Positions 52,900-61,256 of a stretch of 64,000 nt of DNA are shown piece by piece. Position 1 is the stretch's first letter; every line of letters begins with the position of its first letter. The DNA comes from Pseudomonas sp. Root562 (GTDB lineage: Bacteria > Pseudomonadota > Gammaproteobacteria > Pseudomonadales > Pseudomonadaceae). The stretch is from assembly GCF_001427125.1 (NCBI RefSeq), contig NZ_LMGK01000023.1, positions 289,308 to 353,307 on the forward strand. The letters run 5' to 3'. The position numbers and the translations under genes were made by a program. A model generated the notes under the pieces. The model had not been told where the DNA came from and did not search any database. It saw only the letters and a list, made by a program, of their open reading frames with translations.

Positions 52900-54188
52900 G
52901 TATTTCACCGATGGAAAAAACCACTGTGCAGCCGATTGCCGCGCCCCCCATTAGCCAGCCCGCAATGGTCGATGTCGAATACCGCTGGCAAGGCAATAAC
53001 CGCGTCGAGTTGCTGGAAAACGGCGAAGCCTATTTCCCCCGGGTGTTCGAGGCCATGCGCCAGGCGAAAACCGAAATCCTTCTGGAAACCTTCATTGTCT
53101 TTGAAGACAAGGTCGGCGATGAGCTGAAGGAGGTGCTCATCGACGCGGCGCAACGGGGCGTACGTGTCACCGCCAGCCTGGACGGATTTGGTTGTGGCGA
53201 ACTGAGCACTGGGTATCTCACTGCCCTGAGCAGCGCTGGCGTGCATCTGCAAATGTTCGACCCGGCCCCCAAGCGCCTGGGCATCCGCACCAATTGGTTC
53301 CGCCGCCTGCACCGCAAGATCGTGGTGGTGGACGGGACCATTGCCTTCATCGGAGGAATCAATTTTTCCGCTGACCATCTGGCCGATTTCGGTCCTGAAG
53401 CCAAGCAGGATTATTCTGTGGAAGTTCAAGGCCCGGCGGTGGCGGACATTCACCATTTTGCCCTGCTGCAATGCGGCCGACCGGTGCACGCCAAGTACTG
53501 GTGGCAACGCCGCAGGCAGCGCCGCTCGGAACTGGCGGTCAGCGATCACGATGGTCAGGTGCGCCTGGTACACCGCGACAACGGTGATCACCGCAACGAC
53601 ATCGAAGAGGTTTACCGCGAGGTGTTGCGCACGGCAAAACGTCGCGTGGTAATTGCCAACGCCTACTTTTTCCCTGGCTATCGTTTGCTGCGCGACATCC
53701 GCAACGCGGCTCGCCGTGGCGTTGACGTGCGCCTGATCCTGCAAGGGCAGCCGGACGTCCTGATGGCCAAGCTCGCTGCGCGCATGACCTACGATTACCT
53801 GCTCAAGTCCGGGGTGAAAATCTACGAATACTGCGACCGTCCGCTGCACGGCAAAGTCGCGCTGGTGGACGAAGACTGGAGCACCGTCGGCTCCAGCAAC
53901 CTCGACCCGTTGAGCCTGTCGATGAACCTGGAGGCCAACGTGTTGATCCGCGATCGCCAGTTCAACCGGATACTGTACGAGCGCCTCGAAGACCTCAGTG
54001 ACAACCACTGCAAATTCATGTCCGTGGACAAGGCCCCGCGTGGACGAGTCTGGCACATGACCGTGGGTTTTCTGGTGTTCCACTTCCTGCGCCATTTCCC
54101 TGCCTGGGCCGGGTGGCTGCCCGCGCATAAACCACGACTGAAAGCGTTCACCGCACCGACCGGGAGCGATCGACATGAGCCGCACTGA
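52896..54188 (+). CDS. clsB: cardiolipin synthase B
   Basis: A 430-residue phospholipase-D-like enzyme with two HKD motifs: H139-x-K141-x4-D146 (HRKIVVVD) and H318-x-K320-x4-D325 (HGKVALVD). It links two phosphatidyl groups to make cardiolipin at the inner membrane. The start at 52896 overlaps the preceding stop (ATGA). The C-terminus is basic and aromatic (VGFLVFHFLRHFPAWAGWL). Confidence 0.94.
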   Translation: MSISPMEKTTVQPIAAPPISQPAMVDVEYRWQGNNRVELLENGEAYFPRVFEAMRQAKTEILLETFIVFEDKVGDELKEVLIDAAQRGVRVTASLDGFGCGELSTGYLTALSSAGVHLQMFDPAPKRLGIRTNWFRRLHRKIVVVDGTIAFIGGINFSADHLADFGPEAKQDYSVEVQGPAVADIHHFALLQCGRPVHAKYWWQRRRQRRSELAVSDHDGQVRLVHRDNGDHRNDIEEVYREVLRTAKRRVVIANAYFFPGYRLLRDIRNAARRGVDVRLILQGQPDVLMAKLAARMTYDYLLKSGVKIYEYCDRPLHGKVALVDEDWSTVGSSNLDPLSLSMNLEANVLIRDRQFNRILYERLEDLSDNHCKFMSVDKAPRGRVWHMTVGFLVFHFLRHFPAWAGWLPAHKPRLKAFTAPTGSDRHEPH

Positions 54189-55161
54189 AGCACCCGCGGC
54201 GCCCCACGCCGAGCATCCGGCCAAATCGCGTCTGGGCCGTTGGAAAAGACCGCTGACCCTGCTGTTTTTTCTGGCGCTGATCGTCCTGTTGACGATGTTC
54301 GCCCAGCGTATCGAATGGGCCGAAGTGCTCGAAACCCTGGCTGATTTCAAGGTGCGTACTCTGATTATCGCGGCCAGCCTGACCGTGGTGAGTTTTCTGG
54401 TGTACGCCTGTTTCGACCTGATCGGCCGCACTTACATCCGCCAGGACCTGACGTGGAAACAGATTCTCCCGGTAGGGATCATCAGCTATGCCTTCAACCT
54501 CAACCTGAGCGCCTGGGTGGGCGGCATCGCCATGCGTTATCGTCTGTATTCGCGACTGGGGGTGAGCAAGAGCAATATCGCCAAGATTCTCGGCCTGAGC
54601 CTGGCGACCAACTGGTTCGGCTACATGCTGATCGCCGGCGTAGTGTTCAGCAGTGGGTTGGTGCGGATGCCGCCAGGCTGGAAATTGAGCAGCGGTGCAT
54701 TGCAGGCGGTGGGCGTGTTGTTGCTCTTGGCGAGTGCCGGATACCTCGCAGCCTGCCGTTTTTCCAGCCGCCGCGAGTGGTCGATTCGCGGTGTGGAAAT
54801 CAACTTGCCATCGCTGCGCATGGCAATCCTGCAACTGTGCCTGGGTGCCTTGAACTGGTCACTGATGGCCGCGGTGATCTTTACCTTGCTGCCGAGCAAA
54901 CTGGATTATCCGCTGGTGCTTGGAGTGTTGCTGATCAGTGCCATCGCCGGGGTCATCACGCACATCCCGGCCGGGCTTGGTGTGCTGGAAGCGGTGTTCG
55001 TCGCGCTGCTGCAACATGAGGCGTCACGGGGCAGCCTGGTGGCGGGGTTGCTGGCCTATCGGGCGATCTATTTTCTGCTGCCGCTGTTGATCACGTTGGT
55101 GATGTATTTGTTGGTGGAAGCCAAGGCGAAGTCGCTGCGGATTGCCAAGAAACCCAAGTGA
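54175..55161 (+). CDS. ybhN: YbhN-like membrane protein (lysylphosphatidylglycerol synthase transmembrane family)
   Basis: A 328-residue protein with about eight transmembrane segments and the domain seen in the N-terminus of MprF flippases (NLNLSAWVGGIAMRYRLYSR, HIPAGLGVLEAVFVALLQHE). It starts 14 bases before the clsB stop with site GGGAGC. A lipid-flipping role near ClsB is an inference. Confidence 0.9.
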   Translation: MSRTEAPAAPHAEHPAKSRLGRWKRPLTLLFFLALIVLLTMFAQRIEWAEVLETLADFKVRTLIIAASLTVVSFLVYACFDLIGRTYIRQDLTWKQILPVGIISYAFNLNLSAWVGGIAMRYRLYSRLGVSKSNIAKILGLSLATNWFGYMLIAGVVFSSGLVRMPPGWKLSSGALQAVGVLLLLASAGYLAACRFSSRREWSIRGVEINLPSLRMAILQLCLGALNWSLMAAVIFTLLPSKLDYPLVLGVLLISAIAGVITHIPAGLGVLEAVFVALLQHEASRGSLVAGLLAYRAIYFLLPLLITLVMYLLVEAKAKSLRIAKKPK

Positions 55162-55180
55162 TCTGCTGTGATTGGACTGA

Positions 55181-55209
55181 CGCCATCGCGGGCTTGCCCG
55201 CGATGGCGC
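55181..55209. repeat. single REP hairpin
   Basis: CGCCATCGCGGGC, TT, GCCCGCGATGGCG: a perfect hairpin between the convergent ybhN and hydrolase genes, followed by another CGATGGCGCC. Possibly a terminator. Confidence 0.75.
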
Positions 55210-55239
55210 CTTCGATGGCGCCTTAAAGAACACCACCAA

Positions 55240-55998
55240 TCACTTGGACTGAATAATGCTCAAACGCTCACCCACCACCATTTCCGTGATCCAGTCCACG
55301 AGGATCGAGGAGTAAGCCTGCTGTGAAACCGGATTGCTCAATGCGTGATCGGCACCGTCGATAATCCGGTGCGTCAACGAGTGCGTCTGCTGGCACGCCG
55401 CGCGGTAGCTCATGATGGTTGCGTGAGGTACATAGGCATCGGTCTCCGATTCCACCAGCAGAACATCTCCGGTGAATTCCGAGCAGGCGTGCAAGGCGCG
55501 ATTGCTGTCGGCACGCACCAGCGTGCTGCGGTAATCGCGCAGGTCGAGCTTGTCCAGGTCACGCTTTGGCGTGTGCCATTTATCGTCGCGATACAGCGCC
55601 GGCACCCGCAACGCCAGCCAGCGCACAGGGCGCAACGACGTCAGGATCGAGGCCAGGTAACCGCCGTAACTGGTGCCCACCACGGCAATGGCCGAGGTAT
55701 CGAGTGCCGGGTGCGCCAGCAAGCGATCGTAAGCTGCCAACAGGTCACGCAGATTATCTTCGCGAGTCACCCGTGACAGTGGAATACCCGTGCCTCCGGT
55801 GTGTCCGCGAAGATCGAATGTCAGGCAGACACACCCCAGGCCGGCAATACCTTTGGCCCGTTCCAGGTCTCGCTCCTGACTGCCGCCCCAGCCGTGTACA
55901 AATAACACGCCGGGGACCTTGGATTTGGGACTGAGGAACGTCCCGCTCATCTGTTCGTCGTCAATGTCGATTTGAATGCTTTCGCTTCTAGCCGTCAT
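55240..55998 (-). CDS. alpha/beta hydrolase
   Basis: A 252-residue hydrolase: oxyanion HGWGGS (35-40), nucleophile elbow GTSYGG with S110, acid in ESETDAYVPH and histidine in DGADHALS. No signal peptide, so cytoplasmic. It overlaps the DUF3182 gene by 11 bases and is probably translated after it; the substrate is unknown. Confidence 0.88.
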   Translation of the reverse strand: MTARSESIQIDIDDEQMSGTFLSPKSKVPGVLFVHGWGGSQERDLERAKGIAGLGCVCLTFDLRGHTGGTGIPLSRVTREDNLRDLLAAYDRLLAHPALDTSAIAVVGTSYGGYLASILTSLRPVRWLALRVPALYRDDKWHTPKRDLDKLDLRDYRSTLVRADSNRALHACSEFTGDVLLVESETDAYVPHATIMSYRAACQQTHSLTHRIIDGADHALSNPVSQQAYSSILVDWITEMVVGERLSIIQSK

Positions 55999-57097
55999 AG
56001 GATTTGACCGTTACATACTTGAGAAGAAAATCACTGTTTTGCGCCGGTCCCCGGTACACCTCGATGGCGTCCGCGGGCAGCGCCTGATCGATGTAGGTTT
56101 CCACCGAAGACACCCGGATCGCACGCATTGCAGGATCATTGAGAAATGCCTGCAACGCTGCCACTTCGGCGCTACTGGCACCGCCCATGCGCCAGGATTG
56201 TTCGAGCACCCCGCTACGCCGCTTGCCGTCGCTGGCCAGCCCTTGGGCGATGTCGTAGTTACGCCGCGAGGCATAAAAAGCGGGATAGGCTTCATCAGCG
56301 GCCCTGTCGAACACCTGCGCCTGGTGGATCGCCAGTTGCACATCCTCCGGCAAGTCCAGCTTCAACAGATCGTCGTAATTACCCTGCACCACCAGCAGGT
56401 TGGAACCACCATAGACCTCTTCGCCGTGAGCGTCTTCGGTCAAGTATTGATCACCGCAGTAACTCAGCACGGTGTTGCCGATGAAACTCTGACCGACGCT
56501 GTGGGTGATCACCTGGTCCAGGTCCTGTTCCAGCACTACGCCCTCATTGAACAACGCTTTGGCTTCAGGGCGAGCGAGTATCTCGTCGAATTGATCGAGG
56601 CTGCTGATCACTTCCTGACCGCGTCCGGCGCAAGCATGAATGGGCTTGAGACGTATTGGCCCGGTGTAGAGCAGATGCTCCGCCGCCGGCCGTGCATCAG
56701 CGAACGAGAACACGCTGAGACCGTCGAGCACGACACTGCGCACACGCTCGGAAAACAGCGGCGCCCAGCCTTTCGGCGCATGAGCGTGGTAGTTCAACAA
56801 GCCGTGGCTGATCGCCTTGGTGCAGATGAAGTCATGTTCGACATACCCGCCCCACAAATCTTCCGGCCCCTTGATGCCCAGTTGACGAGCGGCCGCGGCA
56901 CCCACCAGCGTCTGGGTTGGCAGCAAGTAAAGGTCTCGACCGGCATGCTGTTGCGGGTCGAAGCTGCCACCGAATTTGAGCCCAAGGATTTGCGCCAGCC
57001 AGCGGGCCAACGCGCGGTTGGTTTCGACTTCATGCTGCGGCGCATCAGGGTGCACCGAATGGGCGACCACCAGTTTCTTGCGGTTTGCCGGGGTCAT
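55988..57097 (-). CDS. DUF3182 family protein (ATP-grasp-like)
   Basis: A 369-residue protein: ALARWLAQILGLKFGGSFD, then GPIRLKPIHACAGRGQEVIS, which looks like the ATP-grasp KP...GRGQ nucleotide loop, and GVVLEQDLDQVITHSVGQSF. DUF3182 is uncharacterised; peptide or amino-acid ligase activity is an inference from the fold-like segments. Overlaps the hydrolase gene by 11 bases. Confidence 0.82.
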   Translation of the reverse strand: MTPANRKKLVVAHSVHPDAPQHEVETNRALARWLAQILGLKFGGSFDPQQHAGRDLYLLPTQTLVGAAAARQLGIKGPEDLWGGYVEHDFICTKAISHGLLNYHAHAPKGWAPLFSERVRSVVLDGLSVFSFADARPAAEHLLYTGPIRLKPIHACAGRGQEVISSLDQFDEILARPEAKALFNEGVVLEQDLDQVITHSVGQSFIGNTVLSYCGDQYLTEDAHGEEVYGGSNLLVVQGNYDDLLKLDLPEDVQLAIHQAQVFDRAADEAYPAFYASRRNYDIAQGLASDGKRRSGVLEQSWRMGGASSAEVAALQAFLNDPAMRAIRVSSVETYIDQALPADAIEVYRGPAQNSDFLLKYVTVKSYDG

Positions 57098-57300
57098 GCA
57101 TCCCCCTTGAATCGTCGCTTGAGAATGTAGCCTTTGCAGGTGCAGAGATCAGGCCAATCGGCGTAGCGGGAAAACGCTTTTTCAATCAAACATTTACGCA
57201 AGCGGTGATGGCATGGCGCCTGCTTTATTCTGCACGACAGCAAATCCACTCCATGCAATTTGCACGATCAATAAACGCTCCTGCAGGGAGGTTGTGGTGA

Positions 57301-58293
57301 TTATCGGTTCGCAGCGGCTGGCGTCACCCCAAACCGCGTCCGGTAATCACTCGGCGCCAGCCCGGTAATTTTCTTGAACGTCGAACGGAAAGCCCCCGGG
57401 TCCTGATAGCCCACGGTCCAGGCAATGTGATCGATGGTGCCATTGGTGAACTCGAGCATTTCCCGTGCCTTGCCGACACGCAGGTGCTGGCAGTACTCGG
57501 TGGGCTTGAGCCCGGTGGCCGCGCGAAACCTGCGCAGAAACGTACGCTCCTCCAACCCTGCGCGCTCAGCCATCGTCGTGAGCGAAACGTCAGTGGCCCC
57601 GGTGCTTTGCAGCCAGTGCTGGACCTTGAGTATCGCCCCATCGCCATGGTTGAGGATCGGCGCAAAGTTGCTGCCGCACTCGCTGGCGCTGTCGCTGTGT
57701 TCGACCACCAGAAAACGCGCGGTGCCGGTGGCAATGCTTGGCCCCAGCAGACGATCCACCAGACGCAACCCCAGTTCCGACCAGGCCATCAATCCGGCAG
57801 TGGTGATCAAGTCGCCATCGTCGACAATCGGCGTGTCGGCCTTGAGTTTGATGGCCGGATAACGCTCGGCAAAGGTCTTGGACGAAGTCCAGTGAGTCGT
57901 GGCGCTACGACCGTCGAGCAGACCACTTTCAGCCAGCAGGATCGAGCCGACACAGACGCCGCCCAGAGTTGCTCCGTTGGCGTGCTGCTGTCGAATCCAC
58001 TGAATCAGCCCTTGCGGCGCCTGGCCTTCGGAGAATCCGGCAATCGACGGCGGAATCAGCACCGCCACTAACGCGTGCTCGGGGCCGGGATGGCTGTCGT
58101 AAACCCGCACCGGTTCCCGGTCACCCTCGACCTGCCAATGGCTGACGCGCAACAACGGCAGATGCGCTGCCTGATGCTCCCCGGCAATCCGGTTGGCCAC
58201 CCCGAACAGGTCCGTCAAGCCGTGCACCGCCGCCATTTGCGCGCCGGGATAGATCACCACCCCCAGCTCGGCGATTGGCCTTTGTGCGTCCAT
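57301..58293 (-). CDS. GlxA-family transcriptional regulator (DJ-1/PfpI domain plus AraC HTH)
   Basis: A 330-residue regulator: N-terminal DJ-1/PfpI-like domain with GGVCVGSILLAESGLLDGR at the nucleophile elbow and C-terminal AraC HTH (AERAGLEERTFLRRFRAATG, IAWTVGYQDPGAFRSTFKKI). The start at 58293 has GGGGA upstream. It is divergent from the cysteine hydrolase gene, 101 bases apart, and probably controls it. Confidence 0.9.
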   Translation of the reverse strand: MDAQRPIAELGVVIYPGAQMAAVHGLTDLFGVANRIAGEHQAAHLPLLRVSHWQVEGDREPVRVYDSHPGPEHALVAVLIPPSIAGFSEGQAPQGLIQWIRQQHANGATLGGVCVGSILLAESGLLDGRSATTHWTSSKTFAERYPAIKLKADTPIVDDGDLITTAGLMAWSELGLRLVDRLLGPSIATGTARFLVVEHSDSASECGSNFAPILNHGDGAILKVQHWLQSTGATDVSLTTMAERAGLEERTFLRRFRAATGLKPTEYCQHLRVGKAREMLEFTNGTIDHIAWTVGYQDPGAFRSTFKKITGLAPSDYRTRFGVTPAAANR

Positions 58294-58394
58294 TGTCAGT
58301 TTTCCCCTTTCAATTGTCGGTGCGGCCAATCCTCGGAAGGCCTGCACAAGCCAATACTTGATTCCACACCAAACCGCACTTCGAGGAAACAGTC

Positions 58395-58943
58395 ATGGCC
58401 AAGCAAGCACTCATCGTAGTCGATATCCAAAACGACTACTTCCCCCAAGGCAAGTGGCCGCTGGTCGGCGCCGATGCCGCTGCCGACAACGCCGTTCGCC
58501 TGCTCAAGGCTTTTCGCGAGGCCGGTGATTCGGTGGTGCACATTCGCCACGAGTTCACCTCAGAAGACGCGCCGTTTTTCACCCCGAACTCCGAGGGCGC
58601 CAAGCTTCACCCCAAAGTCCTCAACCAGGCCAATGAGCCGGTGGTGCTCAAGCACTTCGTCAACTCGTTCCGCGAAACCGAGCTGCAGTCGATCCTCGAC
58701 GAGCAAGGCATCAAGGAGCTGGTGGTCGTCGGCAGCATGAGCCACATGTGCGTCGATGGCATCACCCGGGCGGCCAATGATCTGGGCTACAGCGTTACGG
58801 TGATCCATGACGCCTGCGCCTCCCGCGATCTGGAGTTCAATGGCCTCACCGTCCCGGCAGCCCATGTGCATGCCGCCTTCATGTCGGCACTGGGTTTTGC
58901 TTATGCCAGCGTGGTGTCGACCGACGAGTTCCTGGCCCGATAA
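58395..58943 (+). CDS. isochorismatase-like cysteine hydrolase
   Basis: A 182-residue cysteine hydrolase: D10 in IVVDIQNDYF, lysine in VLKHFVNSF and C119 in SHMCVDG, which form the usual Asp-Lys-Cys triad. Ribosome site GAGGAAAC. Likely cleaves an amide or nicotinamidase-like substrate. A terminator follows at 58994-59027. Confidence 0.9.
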   Translation: MAKQALIVVDIQNDYFPQGKWPLVGADAAADNAVRLLKAFREAGDSVVHIRHEFTSEDAPFFTPNSEGAKLHPKVLNQANEPVVLKHFVNSFRETELQSILDEQGIKELVVVGSMSHMCVDGITRAANDLGYSVTVIHDACASRDLEFNGLTVPAAHVHAAFMSALGFAYASVVSTDEFLAR

Positions 58944-58993
58944 GCACTTCGGTCATGCTGGCATTTGCCAGAACCTGACCGGCAACAAAAATG

Positions 58994-59027
58994 CAAAAGC
59001 CCATGGCCGCAAATGCCATGGGCTTTT
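58994..59027 (+). terminator. intrinsic terminator
   Basis: AAAAGCCCATGGC, CGCAAAT loop, GCCATGGGCTTTTT: perfect 13-base stem with A and T tracts, about 50 bases after the cysteine hydrolase stop. Confidence 0.93.
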
Positions 59028-59186
59028 TATCGCCTGTGAATCTGGACGATCTGCACCGAACGCAAGACCGCCAGAACGCTGGAAAGTCATGCCAACGCTA
59101 ACAATGGCCTCACTCCCAACGCATCCGCGGGGGATTGTTGCTTGCACCCATGCCACTTTCGAGAAAACTCACTGGAAGCCTGAACA

Positions 59187-59687
59187 ATGAACAGCATGAC
59201 TATCAGCACCGACAGCCTGAAGAAAAAAACATCCCTGGGTCTCACCACCATGGCGATCGGGACCTACGGTATCTATTTCGCTCTTGCCGTAATCTACTTC
59301 TGGTTCGGCGGAATGAAATTCACTCACTACGAAGCGCAGGGGCTGGTCCCCCTGGTGAGCAACAGTCCCTTGCTGGGTTGGGTCTATCAGCTTTTCAGCG
59401 TCGATCTGTTTTCCAGTTTGCTGGGTGTCCTGGAGGTTTCGATCGGTGTACTGATTGCGGGCCGCCTGTTCTCACCAAAGCTTTCATTGATTGGGGGCGC
59501 TTTGTCGGCCGGATTGTTTTTCACCACGTTGAGCTTTATGTTCTCGACGCCCGGTGTGGTCGAGCCCGGTCTTGGTTTCCCGGCCATTACCGTCGCGCCA
59601 GGCCAGTTCCTGCTCAAGGACATCGGCTTGCTTGCCGCGTCCCTGTTCGTGGCAGGCCATTCGCTGACCCGATTGGAAACCCCTTGA
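59187..59687 (+). CDS. rclC: DUF417 membrane protein, RclC-like
   Basis: A 166-residue protein with four hydrophobic helices (IYFALAVIYFWFGGMKFTHY, the LLGVLEVSIGVLIAG and SLIGGALSAGLFFTTLSF regions and the last near 145-160) of the YkgB/RclC family. In E. coli RclC belongs to the RclABC response to reactive chlorine. The convergent AraC-type regulator next door resembles RclR. The start has GGAAGCC eight bases upstream. Confidence 0.85.
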   Translation: MNSMTISTDSLKKKTSLGLTTMAIGTYGIYFALAVIYFWFGGMKFTHYEAQGLVPLVSNSPLLGWVYQLFSVDLFSSLLGVLEVSIGVLIAGRLFSPKLSLIGGALSAGLFFTTLSFMFSTPGVVEPGLGFPAITVAPGQFLLKDIGLLAASLFVAGHSLTRLETP

Positions 59688-59722
59688 GCTGACAACCTCA
59701 TCCACCGATGGCCTGAATCAGT

Positions 59723-60589
59723 TCATACATTCAGGTCATCGCCGTCTTGCGCTAGAAAGATGCCCTCATCGCTCAGTGATTTCATCCAGTCCCGTGGACT
59801 GCTGCCGGTCTTGCGGCGAAAGGCACGGGCGAGCGCCGAAGGACTTTCATAGCCCACTTCGTCGGCGATCAGCGTTATCGGCCGTCCCTCCCGCAAACGC
59901 TTCTGCGCCAGACTGATCCGCCAGCTCAAAAGATAATCCAGCGGGGTTTGTCCCAGGACCGCACGAAAATGCAGCGCATACGCGGCGCGCGACATGTTCG
60001 ACTCGTTCGCCAGCTCCGCCACGGACCAGGGTCGTTGGGGCTGGTTGTGCATCTGTATCAGCGAACGAGCCAGGCGCGCATCGGCCAATCCGGCCATCAT
60101 GCCGGTGCTCAACTGCTGATGATCGAGCAAATGCCGCAACAGCAGGATAATCAACAGTTCGAACAAGCGATCAAGCACCGCTTCCCTGCCACAATGCCCA
60201 TCCGCAGCTTCACTGAACAACCATCTCAAGGTGTCCGCCAGCAGCGGCAACTCATCCAGGGGTAGCACCAGCAGGTCGGGAAGCGAAACACATAGAGGAT
60301 TGCTGACACCGCCATCAAACACCATCGACGCGCATAACAGCTGAGCGCCCTCAGGCTCACTGGCGATGAGTTGGTGACGGCTGGGGCGTGGCAGGAAAAT
60401 CAGGCTTGGGCGCGTTAACAGCATTTCGCGCCGCCCAGGGACTTTCAACGTGACAGAGCCGGCCTGCAACAGATGAATATGACCGCGTTGGTCGGCACCC
60501 TCATAGGTAGACACTCCGCACAGCTTGCCGCTGTAAAACAGATTTGCGCGTACGCCAAACTGTGACAACAACGTGGATAGGCGATCCAT
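59723..60589 (-). CDS. rclR: AraC-family regulator, RclR-like
   Basis: A 288-residue regulator: cupin-like N-terminus (HIHLLQAGSVTLKVPGRREM) and AraC HTH (ELANESNMSRAAYALHFRAV, ADEVGYESPSALARAFRRKT). Cysteines at C24 and C86 lie about where RclR has its redox pair, so it may sense hypochlorous acid and drive rclC. The ATG at 60589 begins the conserved region; longer frames lack support. Confidence 0.82.
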   Translation of the reverse strand: MDRLSTLLSQFGVRANLFYSGKLCGVSTYEGADQRGHIHLLQAGSVTLKVPGRREMLLTRPSLIFLPRPSRHQLIASEPEGAQLLCASMVFDGGVSNPLCVSLPDLLVLPLDELPLLADTLRWLFSEAADGHCGREAVLDRLFELLIILLLRHLLDHQQLSTGMMAGLADARLARSLIQMHNQPQRPWSVAELANESNMSRAAYALHFRAVLGQTPLDYLLSWRISLAQKRLREGRPITLIADEVGYESPSALARAFRRKTGSSPRDWMKSLSDEGIFLAQDGDDLNV

Positions 60590-60682
60590 GGGCAATTCTT
60601 CACAGGCTCTACACCTGTAGCAGAATACCACCGCACCTGGGTCGGGCCTGTCCCCCGCAGGATTTTCCCAGGTGAAAATGCG

Positions 60683-60716
60683 AAAAGCCCGGCATCCATA
60701 CGGAAGCCGGGCTTTT
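60683..60716. terminator. bidirectional terminator-like hairpin
   Basis: AAAAGCCCGGC (60683-60693), 12-base loop, GCCGGGCTTTT (60706-60716). It lies upstream of rclR, where a terminator serves no visible gene, so it may mark a neighbour lost or displaced by the island. Confidence 0.8.
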
Positions 60717-60766
60717 CAGGTTCTATTGCTGCTTGCAGGAATCAGAACGGTTCTGTATAGGTGTAG

Positions 60767-60793
60767 AGCGTAAACAGCTCGTATACGCTTTTT
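60767..60793 (+). terminator. weak rightward terminator-like hairpin
   Basis: AGCGTA, 11-base loop, TACGCT followed by TTTT. The stem is short; it could be chance. Confidence 0.4.
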
Positions 60794-61256
60794 AAATCAA
60801 GAGGTTGGACAAAAATAGCGATCTCTGAAAAGAAAGGATGTAAATAAGCTCCCTGCAACTGGGCGGGCTGTTTACATTTTGCTTGTTTTAGCAACCACCC
60901 TCACACAGTAAAGCCGTGTCAGCTAAACCGATTTCAAACCCGCTGTCATGGCAAATCATCTATTCGCACGGCCAAGCTCGAACGGAGGGTCAGGTGACTC
61001 CCTACTGACGCTGCAGAGCTGCCGACAGTGAGGTCAAGCCTCCGATACTTTACGGACTAACCAGGTTACTGCTGTGGTGGCGAACGGCACTCAATAGCTC
61101 CGCCAGCAGAGCTCGGCACAGGTTCAGTAGTTGTCCAAAACCTGGTGGAACCCATCGTATTCCGGAAGTGCCAATCCAGCATGTCGATACCTGCCCGAAC
61201 GGTTACACTCGAATAAAGCAAGGTGCCATCAATCAGTTTTTGCTACGGATACCCGC

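Larger units (their letters stand above)
60590..61256. other. 667-base gap at the edge of the island, no gene seen
   Basis: Besides the two hairpins listed separately, no gene, tRNA, IS terminal repeat or integrase remnant could be recognised. The base composition falls on going right, from Pseudomonas-like to nearly balanced. A weak promoter-like pair (TTGTCC at 61131, TCGTAT at 61155) precedes the defence gene. Confidence 0.6.

Noticed and set aside
60683..60716. tRNA 3' end as an integration site
   Set aside because: The stem with A and T tracts is a terminator; there is no T-arm or CCA-adjacent sequence near it.
60803..61138. inverted TTGGACAA/TTGTCCAA pair flanking the gap
   Set aside because: Only eight bases match and the flanks diverge; likely chance rather than element ends.
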